Notes under the pieces: model-generated | The model's database searches: none | What the model was told of the DNA's origin: nothing | Seen by the model: the letters and a program-made list of their open reading frames with translations, nothing else | Part shown: one piece after another, positions 7,696-16,778 of the stretch | Numbering within the stretch: position 1 is the stretch's first letter | Layout: the number at the start of each line of letters is the position of its first letter | Source of the DNA: Methanosarcina sp. UBA293 | Lineage (GTDB): Archaea; Halobacteriota; Methanosarcinia; Methanosarcinales; Methanosarcinaceae | DNA length: 36,413 nucleotides | Assembly (NCBI GenBank): GCA_002499445.1 | Contig: DALS01000050.1 | Coordinates: forward strand, 106,051 to 142,463 | Direction of reading: 5' to 3' | Made by a program: the position numbers and the translations under genes

Positions 7696-8462
7696 TATCT
7701 TCTCCTCAAAAGGTTTCTAAATTGGGTTGAATTAAAACTTACCTGCTCTTCAGGAGTTTTAACTTTTTCAAGAAATACATCATTAAGAGAAGCATCCTCT
7801 CCTATGGAATTTATCAGGTTTTCAGGCGATCCAATTGCTTCGATCCTACCTTTATCAATAATAGCAACCCTGTCGCAGTACTTCTCTGCTTCTTCAAGGT
7901 AATGAGTGGTCATGAATATGGTCATGCCCTCGGCTTTAAGCATACTGATATGTTCCCAGATTTTCTTTCTGCCGCTCACGTCCAGCCCAAGGGTGGGTTC
8001 ATCCAGAAACAGAACCTCAGGTTCATGAATAAGTGCCTGAGCAAGTTCAAGGCGCCGTCTCATTCCTCCCGAATATGTTGCAACAAGATCACTGGCACGG
8101 TCTGAAAGCCCCATCATTTCAAGCACTTCTTCTACCTTTGAATTTCTGTTAGGGATCCCGTAAAGTTTTGCGTAAAGCTGTACATTTTCTCTGCCTGTAA
8201 GTTTTCGGTCAACTGCCATATCCTGGGGCACATAGCTTATCTTTGATCTCACTTTTTTTGACTCCTTTACTACATCGTATCCGCAGACTTTTGCAGTGCC
8301 GCTGGTGGGTTTTAGCAGAGTCGTAAGCATCATAACTGTCGTACTTTTGCCTGCCCCATTTGGGCCAAGAAGCCCGAAAATCTCGTTTCCAACACTAAGA
8401 TCGAGATTATTAACCGCGATCAGGTTTCCGAAGGATCTGGATAATTTCCTTATCTCTATCAC
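7695..8462 (-). CDS. ABC transporter ATP-binding protein (ABC-2/DrrA type)
   Basis: The 255-residue ATPase has Walker A GPNGAGKST (residues 33-41), a Q-loop at YVPQDM, the signature YSGGMRRRLELAQAL, Walker B VLFLDEPTLGLD, and a switch histidine in MTTHYLEEAE. The SGGMRRR form of the signature is typical of DrrA-like exporter ATPases. The start is GTG at 8462, overlapping the TGA of the preceding ECF T gene (GTGA). The stop overlaps the ATG of its permease. The protein powers the ABC-2 permease, in an operon that also carries a separate ECF-type importer. Confidence 0.92.
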   Translation of the reverse strand: MIEIRKLSRSFGNLIAVNNLDLSVGNEIFGLLGPNGAGKSTTVMMLTTLLKPTSGTAKVCGYDVVKESKKVRSKISYVPQDMAVDRKLTGRENVQLYAKLYGIPNRNSKVEEVLEMMGLSDRASDLVATYSGGMRRRLELAQALIHEPEVLFLDEPTLGLDVSGRKKIWEHISMLKAEGMTIFMTTHYLEEAEKYCDRVAIIDKGRIEAIGSPENLINSIGEDASLNDVFLEKVKTPEEQVSFNSTQFRNLLRRR

Positions 8463-9352
8463 AGGTATCCCCTTGCAATTGCGTAAACAGGTCTTAAACC
8501 TGAGTTATAATAAATTCCGCTTGTGTACATATTGTAAAGAAATTTCATCACAACAATACTTATGGCTGCAAAAACAAAGATAACAATCATTATTTTATCC
8601 ACATCCGAAAACCTCAGCTTTTTGAGGTACGTCCTGTTAAGGTTTGACCTGAATGCCCTGCTCTGAATCGAAACTGCGAGGGTGCCGGTCCTTCTTACAC
8701 AGTTTGCAAGAGTTGGAGTCAATATATTAAGTAATGTTTTGACCATTCCCGATCCAATTCTTTTCGGATTAAACCCCCTTAGCCTTTGGACTGTAATTAC
8801 TGTCGCGATTTCAGTGATTATTATTGGCAGGAACCTGACTGCTGTGACCACCATAAAAGCCACACTATAGGGAACCCTTAGTCCAACAAGCCCGTTTAAC
8901 ATATCTCTTGAATCCGTAGTCCAGCACATCAATAATCCAAGAGAAAGAATTGAAGCTGACCTTAAGCCCTGAATTGCTCCGTGATGGAATCCTTCCTCAT
9001 ATATGAACAACCCTCCATTGGTTAGCCATCCCAGAACCGGAAAATCAGGACTTATTATCGTAAAAATCACAGTTCTTGGAAGTTGAGAATAAAAAAGAGC
9101 CTGAGAATAAACAGTTCCCCAGATCAAAAATATAAGTAACAAAGCCAGGGTTTTTATTTTTATTGCCGGCATTCTTGCAAGTGCAAATCCGAAAAGTGCG
9201 GTCAAAAACAACAAAAACATAGTTTTTGGATTATCAAGGGCAACTACGATAAAAGCGGTGGAAATCAGGATGAGGATCTTTGCCCTTGGGTCCATCCTGT
9301 GAATTACTGTATCTTTAATTGTTGGTTCTGCAATTGATCTGGCACCTATCAT
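8459..9352 (-). CDS. ECF transporter T component (CbiQ/EcfT family)
   Basis: This 297-residue integral membrane protein has an N-terminal HRMDPRAKI motif, several helices, and two cytoplasmic coupling motifs (QRLRGF, then IQSRAFRSN) that contact the ATPases in ECF transporters. It is the energy-coupling scaffold between the A and S components encoded upstream. It is often labelled CbiQ, but no CbiM or CbiN lies nearby, so cobalt specificity should not be assumed. The ATG at 9352 sits in one copy of an imperfect duplicated segment. The stop overlaps the next start, so this gene and the ABC-2 pair are translationally linked. Confidence 0.9.
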   Translation of the reverse strand: MIGARSIAEPTIKDTVIHRMDPRAKILILISTAFIVVALDNPKTMFLLFLTALFGFALARMPAIKIKTLALLLIFLIWGTVYSQALFYSQLPRTVIFTIISPDFPVLGWLTNGGLFIYEEGFHHGAIQGLRSASILSLGLLMCWTTDSRDMLNGLVGLRVPYSVAFMVVTAVRFLPIIITEIATVITVQRLRGFNPKRIGSGMVKTLLNILTPTLANCVRRTGTLAVSIQSRAFRSNLNRTYLKKLRFSDVDKIMIVIFVFAAISIVVMKFLYNMYTSGIYYNSGLRPVYAIARGYL

Positions 9353-9460
9353 ACTATCAACCGGTATATCCCTTCAACACTTTTCACTCAAGCTTTTTTA
9401 AAAAGGCTTGCTATCATGCTATCATCCAGGATATCACTTTCAACATTTTATCGCTTCAGC
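9346..9460. repeat. Imperfect direct duplication around the T-component start
   Basis: The segment 9346-9393 resembles 9411-9460 (shared core CTATCAT-CTATCA-CC-G-ATATC, then TTCAACA). The offset is 65 bases. The first copy contains the T-component start codon. The second lies at the end of the A-component gene and carries a matching ATG that opens only a nine-codon frame. Confidence 0.6.
9388..9417 (-). other. Nine-codon mini-ORF before the T-component gene, with hairpin
   Basis: Read on the minus strand, ATG at 9417 gives MIASLFKKA and then TGA at 9390-9388. Its 3' half lies in a hairpin (9389-9410) in which CAAGC pairs with GCTTG and oligo-T with oligo-A. The mini-ORF begins GATAGCATGATAG and the real gene GATAGTATGATAG, so it looks like a duplicated start site. 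It could be a non-functional relic, or a leader that tunes translation of the T component. Confidence 0.35.
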
Positions 9461-11209
9461 ACTTTTACAGGTCAGCATTTCTACAAGCTCTTTTACGGAA
9501 AAAGCATCTATACCAAGATGGTTAGCAATCTTAACAACCGGAGGTTGAGTAAGGGACGCTTTTCTGAGGCTTTCAACGTCTTTTATAATATCTCTTCCTT
9601 TCCCGTCTGCTATTATCTGCCCATCGTTCATCACTAGGATCCTTGTGGCATAGGACATAGCAACCTCAATATCATGTGTACAGAAAACCATTGTCGAATT
9701 GTCATTTTTGAAAAAATCCATCATTTGTTCTATATTTACTCTATCCTGCCCTGTTGTGGGTTCATCAAGAAGAATAATTTCTGGATTTATAGACAGCACA
9801 GAGGCAACGGCTGTTCTGAGTCGCTGTCCTCTGCTCAGGGCCTGGGGGTGGTCATGCTTGAGATGCAGAATTGACATGGCTTCAAGAGATTCTCTTACTC
9901 TTTCCTCAATATCGTTGTATTTTAACTGAACAGGTCCAAATCTTGCTTCTTCCTCAGCCGAATTACAAAAGAGCATAAGATCAGGGTTCTGGAATACGAA
10001 CCCGATTCTGCCTGCAAAGGAATATGGATTTTTGGGCCTTGTATCCTCTCCAAAAACCTTCACATTTCCTGTATGTGGTTTGAGAATGGCTGCAAGGTGT
10101 AAAAGCAGGGTTGATTTTCCTGAGCCGTTTGTGCCCATAATCGCAACTCTCTCACCTTTATTGATTTCCAGATTTATCCCTTTCAGTACCATCTTGTTTT
10201 TCTCATAACCAGACCATAAATCCTGAATAGAAATTATAGCGGAGTTATCTAATGCAGGTTTAGAAGGAGTTTTTATTTCATACATAGAATGGTTATCTAC
10301 TACATGTGTAGAGAAATTATCTAACACATGCATAGAAGGAATTTCTTCAACATTCAGGATGTTTTGAGAATCTCTAATATTTTCTTTAAAGTTTTCCCTG
10401 TTCAGTACAGCAAGAGCTCCTTTGACACTCAATGGACTGGCTTTGATTCCCAGGCTGTGGCAGAGTTCAACTGGCTCGGGAATTCGAAGTCCCAGCCTGT
10501 AAAAAACCTCAAGATAATCAAAAGCTTTTGAGGCGGGCTGGTCAAAGATTATTTTTCCGTCATCCATTATGACAATCCTATCTACAAAAGATGCAAGCTC
10601 ATGCAGCCTGTGTTCAACCAGCAGAATAGTCGTTTTCAGTTTCCTGTTAAGTTCTCTTACGGTATTCAGGACTTCATGCGTACCCATTGGGTCCATCTGG
10701 CTTACAGGTTCATCCATGGCAAGGATTTCAGGCATCATTGCAAGCATGCTCGCAATACAGATTCTCTGTTTCTGTCCTCCGGAAAGCGAATTTGTGGAAG
10801 CCAGCCTGTGGTCGGTCATTCCTACTATTTTTAGGGCTTCTCCTACTTTTTTATCTATTTCTTTTGGTTCAAAGCAGAGGTTTTCAGGTCCAAAGGCTAC
10901 TTCGTCCTCAACAGTTGTAGAAAAAATCTGGTCATCGGGATTCTGGAATACAAGGCCTACCTCTTTCGAGATTTCCATCTGGTTTGAATCTACAGTTTCC
11001 AGCCCTTTGACTTTTACACTACCTGAAAATATTCCTCCAGATTCATGAGGAATTATCCCGTTTAAGGTCTTTAATAAAGTACTTTTTCCACACCCTGTAG
11101 GTCCTGTGAGGAGAACAAATTCTCCTTTTTCTACCGTGAGGTTGATTCCCTTTAAAGTTGGCTCCGATCTTCCTGGATAGGTGTACCACAGGTCTTTGAT
11201 TTCTATCAT
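9440..11209 (-). CDS. ECF transporter A component with two fused ATPase domains
   Basis: From this start the protein has 589 residues and holds two complete ABC ATPase domains. Domain 1 has GPTGCGKST, the signature LSGGQKQR and Walker B MDEPVSQMD. Domain 2 has GTNGSGKST, a modified signature LSRGQRLR and Walker B LLDEPTTGQD. A poorly conserved linker of about 60 residues between them contains short repeats (MHVLDN, THVVDN). Fused double ATPases occur in YkoD-type ECF systems. The in-frame GTG at 11284, two bases after the upstream stop codon, would add 25 residues and give tight coupling. I prefer ATG 11209 because MIEIKDLWYTYPG is where the conserved domain begins and AGGAAAGG precedes it. 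It works with the flanking S and T components. Confidence 0.9.
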   Translation of the reverse strand: MIEIKDLWYTYPGRSEPTLKGINLTVEKGEFVLLTGPTGCGKSTLLKTLNGIIPHESGGIFSGSVKVKGLETVDSNQMEISKEVGLVFQNPDDQIFSTTVEDEVAFGPENLCFEPKEIDKKVGEALKIVGMTDHRLASTNSLSGGQKQRICIASMLAMMPEILAMDEPVSQMDPMGTHEVLNTVRELNRKLKTTILLVEHRLHELASFVDRIVIMDDGKIIFDQPASKAFDYLEVFYRLGLRIPEPVELCHSLGIKASPLSVKGALAVLNRENFKENIRDSQNILNVEEIPSMHVLDNFSTHVVDNHSMYEIKTPSKPALDNSAIISIQDLWSGYEKNKMVLKGINLEINKGERVAIMGTNGSGKSTLLLHLAAILKPHTGNVKVFGEDTRPKNPYSFAGRIGFVFQNPDLMLFCNSAEEEARFGPVQLKYNDIEERVRESLEAMSILHLKHDHPQALSRGQRLRTAVASVLSINPEIILLDEPTTGQDRVNIEQMMDFFKNDNSTMVFCTHDIEVAMSYATRILVMNDGQIIADGKGRDIIKDVESLRKASLTQPPVVKIANHLGIDAFSVKELVEMLTCKSAEAIKC

Positions 11210-11285
11210 TCTACCACAACCTTTCCTGAGTAAAGCTTGACCAAAGGCCTGGAATGTCTGACTAATAACCTTTTCCAATTCCACA

Positions 11286-12863
11286 TCATTCTGCCACCTT
11301 TTTCAGTTTATTTCCAAGGCTAACCCCAAACCAGGCTCCTATGAAAGTGTAGAGGAACCCGTCGATCAGGATATTTGCGATTATGTACCACTCGCTGTAG
11401 AAAAGTCGGTAGAGGACCATCCAGACATTGAAGGATACATACCCACTGAACACGTCAGCAAGTCCGCAGATAATTCCCATCCTGAACCTGTTTTCTGGAG
11501 CTGGATTTTTACCTGTTATGCCTCCAGCGTACAGCATAAGCTCCAGAAGTATCGCGTTAACGGACAGTGTTATGAAAATTATAGGGGTGAAACTGCCTGT
11601 TATGAAACCTCCAAGTAGAAACCTGACCATCATAAAAAGACCTATAACTCCGGGTTTTGGGATCAGGACCACAAGAGAAGCAATGAGCATGTAAAGGAGG
11701 ACCTCGTTGAAGAGCCCTGTAAACAGGAAACTGAATGGCCCAAAAATTGCATGGGATGACTCCCAGAGAATGGTCATTGGCAGGTTTATCGCTGCAAAAG
11801 AAACCGTACCAAAAAGGGCAATCAGCACAAGGTTGCGGGTTTTAAACCTGTCCATTATCTCATTGGGTCTTGAGAAAAAAAAGCCCAGAGCAGTAAGCCC
11901 GAGTAAAGAGGCGGTAAACGTAGTTATTATAGCCCCCCATTTCCTTGAAATTGCAGTAATTTTCTGATCCTTTGTTACTGCAATCCAGTCGCTGCCTATA
12001 AGTTTTACTTTGACTCTGAGGAGGTAGTCTCCTCCCATCGCATCCTGAGATATATAGACAGGAAGGCTTATCAGCGAACTTGAACCTGGAGAAAGGGTTG
12101 AAGTGGCATAACATACAGTATCTGCGTCCATTCCCATTATATTGGGTTTAAACGCTTTTACAGGTTCACCGGTTTTTGTGTCAAGAATATCATATGTGAC
12201 TATGACAGGAATTGTGCTGTTTCCGGTATTGGTGATCTCTATCCCTATGAAGGTTGAAATGAGATCCTCTTTATCGGTCTTGAGGTCTGTAACCTTCAGC
12301 AGCTTTTTGAGTGCAGGAGAAGTTTCCTGGACTACCAGAGTATTGGAGGGATATCTGGGATCTCCATATCCATCTTCATCTGAGGGGATTATAAGTTGGG
12401 ATACTGAAATTTCATTTGTGACTTCTTCTTTTGAAGCAACATTGAGTTGGGTTGTACGCACAATAGTATGCTTTGCTCCCTCAACATCAACCACTGCCTT
12501 TGCAGTTATTGGGTAGGTTCCACAGGGCATTTCTGGAGGAATATAAAACTCAACAAGTCTGTACCAGTCATCATACTCGGTCTGAAGTGAAAATGAATGG
12601 ATTGGAGTATCATGAAGCACAAAACCCTCAGGTAAGCCAAGTTCCATTGTTACATTCATATTGCCGTCATAATAACTTTCAAAAAAAACATATGCAGAGA
12701 GGGTACTATCCCCGACTGCCAGGCCGTTCCCTTCTACCCCATGGGGTACCTGAATTATGAATGTGGTCATATCTTCAGGTTTGAAGTCCTCCTTCGGAAT
12801 CAGTGCAGCAGCGGGCTGTACAATCAGCAAAAGTGCAAGGAGGAGAATAGCTATGTTTTTCAT
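11286..12863 (-). CDS. ECF S component-like membrane protein with large extracellular domain
   Basis: The 525-residue protein has a signal peptide (1-20), two probable beta-sandwich units outside the membrane (about 30-143 and 155-300), one transmembrane helix (308-330), and a C-terminal block of about six helices (343-515). The C-terminal block has the size and glycine-rich loops of an ECF substrate-binding S component. The extracellular part has the look of a NEW3-like or CARDB-like surface domain. The start at 12863 follows AAGGTAG. The longer frame would overlap cobN and lack a signal peptide. The gene sits 16 bases after cobN and directly before the A component, so I infer that it binds and imports the system's substrate. 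Fusion of a large surface domain to an S component is unusual. Confidence 0.75.
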   Translation of the reverse strand: MKNIAILLLALLLIVQPAAALIPKEDFKPEDMTTFIIQVPHGVEGNGLAVGDSTLSAYVFFESYYDGNMNVTMELGLPEGFVLHDTPIHSFSLQTEYDDWYRLVEFYIPPEMPCGTYPITAKAVVDVEGAKHTIVRTTQLNVASKEEVTNEISVSQLIIPSDEDGYGDPRYPSNTLVVQETSPALKKLLKVTDLKTDKEDLISTFIGIEITNTGNSTIPVIVTYDILDTKTGEPVKAFKPNIMGMDADTVCYATSTLSPGSSSLISLPVYISQDAMGGDYLLRVKVKLIGSDWIAVTKDQKITAISRKWGAIITTFTASLLGLTALGFFFSRPNEIMDRFKTRNLVLIALFGTVSFAAINLPMTILWESSHAIFGPFSFLFTGLFNEVLLYMLIASLVVLIPKPGVIGLFMMVRFLLGGFITGSFTPIIFITLSVNAILLELMLYAGGITGKNPAPENRFRMGIICGLADVFSGYVSFNVWMVLYRLFYSEWYIIANILIDGFLYTFIGAWFGVSLGNKLKKVAE

Positions 12864-12879
12864 TCCGCTACCTTTTTTC

Positions 12880-15800
12880 TTATTTGAATTTTTTTCGAAT
12901 TTCCTGCATTTTCGCGTTCCAGTCTGGTACATCTTCGAAACTGATAATGTCAACAGCCCCACCCTGAAACTCTCCTTCTCCTGCCAGCTCTTCCATCCAG
13001 CTCTCTATCTCGAGGTAGGACTTTTTCAGCTCTTCAAGAAGCTCGGGGTCAGGGTTCCAGAGCCCTCTTGACTGCGCTTCAAGAAGCCTTCTGGACATTT
13101 CCTCAAGGGCATAGGGATTGTTCTCTTCAAAAAAGCGGCGCATTTCTTCATCAAGCACGAAAGCCTTTGTAATATCATCAAAAATCCAGTCGTCTACTTC
13201 CTGGGTGGAAGCCTCCCAGCCATAGACCCTTCCGACTCTTTTTGAAATGTCCTGTGCACCCTTATATCCATGCTGTTTCATGCCTTCGATCCACCTGGGA
13301 TTTAGGAGCCTGGTCCTTACCACCCTCCGCAGTTCGTCAGCCATGTCCCGGACTTCAACATGCTGGGGCTCTCTTGTGTCTCCAAAGTAGACTCTTACAT
13401 CCCTTCCGGAAGCCTGCTTGGCAGCAGCAGTAAGGCCTCCATGGACTCCAAAGTAACAGCAGCAGCCTAGGAGGTCGTACTCATCACTTACCACTTTATT
13501 GAAAGTAGCATCAACAGTTTTAAGGCTTGAGGCAAGCTGGGTGTGGGCTTCCTTGCCTTCTACATCTTTTCCATAGGCATACCCATTCCAGTAAAGGAAG
13601 ATATCTGCCAGGTCTTTTTCATCTTTCCAGGCACTTGCATAGACTGCGAGCTGGACCCCGGCCGAATAAGTTCCGGGTTTGCTTGAAAAAAGCCTTAAAG
13701 TAGCATCTCTTGGGTCAGATCCTTCTTCTATCATCCTAAGGCTGTGTTTTCTTGGATAATTCATGTCCCCTGGTTCATCAAGAGAAGTCACAGCCTGGAT
13801 TGCTTCGTCTATAACTTCAAGGCAGTTTGGAAAATTATCCCTCAGGATTCCTGAAATTCTTATAGTAACGTCAATTCTGGGCCTGCCCAATTCTTCAAGG
13901 GGAATAATAGAGAACCCCTTAAGGTGTCCATTGCTAAGCCAGACCGGTTCAACCCCAAGCAAGCTCATAATCTGGGCCATTCCTTCTCCATCAGCCCACA
14001 TTACATCGTTTGCCATCCAGTAAAATCCTACGTTCTCAGGGTAGCATCCTTCATCTTTCATGTGCTTATCAATCAGCACCCCTGAGAGTTGCTGTCCCAC
14101 TCTCCAGGCAGCCTTGGTCGGAATCCTTTTTGGGTCAAGGGAATAGAAGTTCCTGCCTGTTGGTAGTATATCGTCTCTCCCACGCATGATAAGGCCTGAA
14201 GGGCCTGCAGGGATGTATCCCCCATCAAATCCGTGTAAAAGAGCTTCAATTTCCAGAGAATCGTCTATTCTGGATTCAAGGTCAAGGATCCTGCTGCAGA
14301 CTGAAGCGGCATCTTCAAAAATCTCTTTGATTATCTGGGCTGGCTCTTTTTCAGGGCTATTTATTTTTCCCTTGATATCCTGCCCTTCAAAATATTTTCC
14401 TTCAAAAATCTCTTTGATTATCCGGGCTGGTTCTTTTTCCGGGGAATTTATATACACCCTGATAAAGTCTTTAGAAAGGCAATCAACCTCTTCAAGCCTC
14501 TGTCCGTTTGATTTTCCGTTTTCGGAAATTCGGCTTTGGTCAGAGATCAGTTCATCTAGGTCAAGCCCCAGAAATCCTGCAATCAACCTTCGAATCGAAA
14601 TTTTATTCCCCATACTTTCCTGGTCATCATACCTTAAAATTGAGTTTATGAACTCAACTTTTTTCTCGCCTTTGGGGATCTGTCCAAAGATGTGCATCCC
14701 ATTGTGGATCTGGCTGTTTCTTATCCTTCCAAGAACTTCATGCGCTTTTCTTATTATTTCTTCAAAAGGGGTCTCATGACCGGCTTTTATCTCGGAATCC
14801 AGGTTCGATTTTTTGATCTCGTCAAGGATCAGGTGCTTTAAGGCATGCTCCCGTCCCTTATCGTGTTTTACCTGTTCATATTCCCCAAGCAGCCTGTCAA
14901 GTTCGGCCAGGTTTTCATAAAGCCCTCCTGAGGTCATGACGGTCTGCATATGGTCTATCAGGCAGGCAAGGCTTCGGCGTTTTGCAATAGTACCTTCTGG
15001 AGGGTTGTCAGAATTGTAGATATAGAGGTGGGGAATTGTCCCTATACTTATGTCAGGATAACAGTCTGCTGAAAGCCCCACGCCTTTCCCGGGCAGAAAC
15101 TCAAGGTTTCCGTGGGTTCCCACATGTACGAGTACATCGGCTCCAAAGGTGTTTTCAAGATATCTGTAGGTTGCAAGGTACTGATGAGTTGGTGGAATTT
15201 CAGGGTCATGAAGGATCTTGCAGACTTTTCCGTCACACCTGGCACCTGCACATCCTCGTTTTGGCTGCACGCAGACCACAGTATTTCCATACTGCACTCC
15301 TGTGACAACGATTTTGTTATCATAAACCATTGCAGCAGGAATGCCGTTTACTTCTTCCCCTGGAGGGTTTCCCCAGCCTTCAATCACTCTTTGCCTTACT
15401 TTCGGACTCAGGGTGTTGAAAAATTTCTCGTATTCTTCTTTTTCCACAAAAGCGAGGGCTCCACCGTTCTTCACGATCTCGTTAATTGGAGTCCACCTGA
15501 ACTCAGAAATTGCTTTTTTCTTAAGAATGGTCTCAATAAGGGCTTTTCCATCTTCAGGGGGATTGATGGCATAGCCTGCTTCCTTCATTCGGTTCAGTAT
15601 TCTTGCCAGGCTTTCGAGAGAATCAAGATTTGCAGCATCGCCTACAGAACCTTCAACACCTGTGCAGGGTCTGTTGTGCAGGATGAAAGCGACTTTTCTC
15701 TGGTTGACCGGTTTTTTCCTGAGTTCTGTCCATTTCAAAATTCTGAATGCAAGTTTTGAGCAGCGGTCCTCGATAGGAAAACGCCCCATGTAATTTCCTT

Positions 15801-16764
15801 CTATTTTGCCTGCTCCTATTATGATGGGCTCAATTCCACCCTCAAACTCAGGGAGAGCTACACTCCATCCGATCTCAGTGCTTAATCCCATTGATTCCTG
15901 CCATTGTTCAACAGTCATATAATGTGAAATTACAGGCTGGAAAACAGGGACGTCAAGTTTTCTCAGAACCTCTATGCCTTTTGCTGCACATGACGCATCT
16001 CTTTCCTGAGCTTTACTGCTTGCGATAAAGAACGGAGAAAGTTTTACAAGACAATTTATAACTGGGCTGCCGTTTTCTATGAAATAGTCCTCTATAACCT
16101 CATTCATGCCCCTGCTTCCAAGTTCTTCGTCTTTCAATGAATATGCAAAAACAGGGATAACGGATAGGTTGAGATTTTCTAGCTCTCTTATCAGAGCCTT
16201 TTCTATCTCAAGTTCATTGTTTACCCAGGAAGTCCTGGAGATGAGCAAACCCACGGTTTTATCTTTCAAAGGCCCATACCAGTTAAGATAACCCTTAAGA
16301 TCTGAGAAGCTTTCCTTTGCATCCGGGTGATATAATCCGTCCCATGGGATTTTTTCTGGAGGTTTTGCTTCTATCTCAGATCCAAAAACTTCCTTTAAGA
16401 GATAGCGCAGCATATTGCCAAAGTTTTCCTGTCCTCCATAAATTATATAAGAAAAGCATGTAGCTGCAATCTCAAGTTTCACTGAAGAGAGGGTAAATGA
16501 TGAGGGATCACTCCCTACACAGATAACAGGTACCCTCTTTTTTATTGGCTCAAGTTTTTCGTAGAATTCTTCCCAGAAAGGATTTGCTATATAGTACAGG
16601 AAGATGGCATCAGCATGTTCACATGCAGAAAGCACCTTCTCCGCTTCTTCAGGATCTTCTTCCAGAAGCTTTGAGTAATAGGCGTCAAGCTCTATACCAA
16701 GGTCTTCCGCGGCTTTGAGGAGAGTGGGAATGTATGAATTCCAGGTTATTGAAACAATTTTCAT
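12880..16764 (-). CDS. cobN: CobN/ChlH-family chelatase large subunit
   Basis: The protein has 1294 residues, in the usual range for CobN/ChlH. Conserved segments include HVGTHGNLEFLPGKG (H547, H551, E555), GPSGLIMRGRDDILPTGRN, RIPTKAAWRVGQQ, CYPENVGFYWMANDVMWADGEG, and near the C terminus NPYALEEMSRRLLEAQSRG. In class-I chelatases this subunit binds the tetrapyrrole and metal and is driven by a ChlI/ChlD-type AAA+ motor, which here is encoded in the divergent transcript. A cysteine cluster (C498, C505, C510, C515) precedes the catalytic region. A 29-residue tandem duplication near residue 780 is a local oddity. No signal peptide is seen, so it is cytoplasmic. GAGAGGAG precedes the ATG. Cobalt is a family label; the metal and the direction of the reaction are not shown by sequence. 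Confidence 0.9.
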   Translation of the reverse strand: MKIVSITWNSYIPTLLKAAEDLGIELDAYYSKLLEEDPEEAEKVLSACEHADAIFLYYIANPFWEEFYEKLEPIKKRVPVICVGSDPSSFTLSSVKLEIAATCFSYIIYGGQENFGNMLRYLLKEVFGSEIEAKPPEKIPWDGLYHPDAKESFSDLKGYLNWYGPLKDKTVGLLISRTSWVNNELEIEKALIRELENLNLSVIPVFAYSLKDEELGSRGMNEVIEDYFIENGSPVINCLVKLSPFFIASSKAQERDASCAAKGIEVLRKLDVPVFQPVISHYMTVEQWQESMGLSTEIGWSVALPEFEGGIEPIIIGAGKIEGNYMGRFPIEDRCSKLAFRILKWTELRKKPVNQRKVAFILHNRPCTGVEGSVGDAANLDSLESLARILNRMKEAGYAINPPEDGKALIETILKKKAISEFRWTPINEIVKNGGALAFVEKEEYEKFFNTLSPKVRQRVIEGWGNPPGEEVNGIPAAMVYDNKIVVTGVQYGNTVVCVQPKRGCAGARCDGKVCKILHDPEIPPTHQYLATYRYLENTFGADVLVHVGTHGNLEFLPGKGVGLSADCYPDISIGTIPHLYIYNSDNPPEGTIAKRRSLACLIDHMQTVMTSGGLYENLAELDRLLGEYEQVKHDKGREHALKHLILDEIKKSNLDSEIKAGHETPFEEIIRKAHEVLGRIRNSQIHNGMHIFGQIPKGEKKVEFINSILRYDDQESMGNKISIRRLIAGFLGLDLDELISDQSRISENGKSNGQRLEEVDCLSKDFIRVYINSPEKEPARIIKEIFEGKYFEGQDIKGKINSPEKEPAQIIKEIFEDAASVCSRILDLESRIDDSLEIEALLHGFDGGYIPAGPSGLIMRGRDDILPTGRNFYSLDPKRIPTKAAWRVGQQLSGVLIDKHMKDEGCYPENVGFYWMANDVMWADGEGMAQIMSLLGVEPVWLSNGHLKGFSIIPLEELGRPRIDVTIRISGILRDNFPNCLEVIDEAIQAVTSLDEPGDMNYPRKHSLRMIEEGSDPRDATLRLFSSKPGTYSAGVQLAVYASAWKDEKDLADIFLYWNGYAYGKDVEGKEAHTQLASSLKTVDATFNKVVSDEYDLLGCCCYFGVHGGLTAAAKQASGRDVRVYFGDTREPQHVEVRDMADELRRVVRTRLLNPRWIEGMKQHGYKGAQDISKRVGRVYGWEASTQEVDDWIFDDITKAFVLDEEMRRFFEENNPYALEEMSRRLLEAQSRGLWNPDPELLEELKKSYLEIESWMEELAGEGEFQGGAVDIISFEDVPDWNAKMQEIRKKFK
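14314..14450. repeat. 87-bp tandem duplication inside cobN
   Basis: The segment starting TTCAAAAATCTCTTTGATTA at 14314 recurs at 14401, a period of 87 bases (29 codons). The encoded copies read INSPEKEPARIIKEIFE and INSPEKEPAQIIKEIFE. The frame is kept, and the duplication falls in a variable linker, so the enzyme is likely intact. Confidence 0.85.
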
Positions 16765-16778
16765 GTTTTTCTCCTCTC

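Noticed and set aside
10569..11048. Plus-strand ORF opposite the ECF ATPase gene
   Set aside because: It is antisense to conserved Walker A, Q-loop and signature motifs, so it is a codon-bias shadow.
8459..12863. Reading the ECF genes as a CbiMNQO cobalt transporter
   Set aside because: The T component resembles CbiQ, but no CbiM or CbiN is present. The substrate subunit is a different protein with an extracellular domain, so cobalt specificity is not supported.
12864..12962. Longer N terminus of the S-component-like protein
   Set aside because: It would overlap the end of cobN out of frame and bury the signal peptide. ATG 12863 has a ribosome binding site and begins a clean signal sequence.
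12880..16764. Simple assignment of CobN to aerobic cobalamin biosynthesis
   Set aside because: No other aerobic cobalamin pathway gene is in the window, and methanogens use the anaerobic route. The name describes the family, not the proven reaction.
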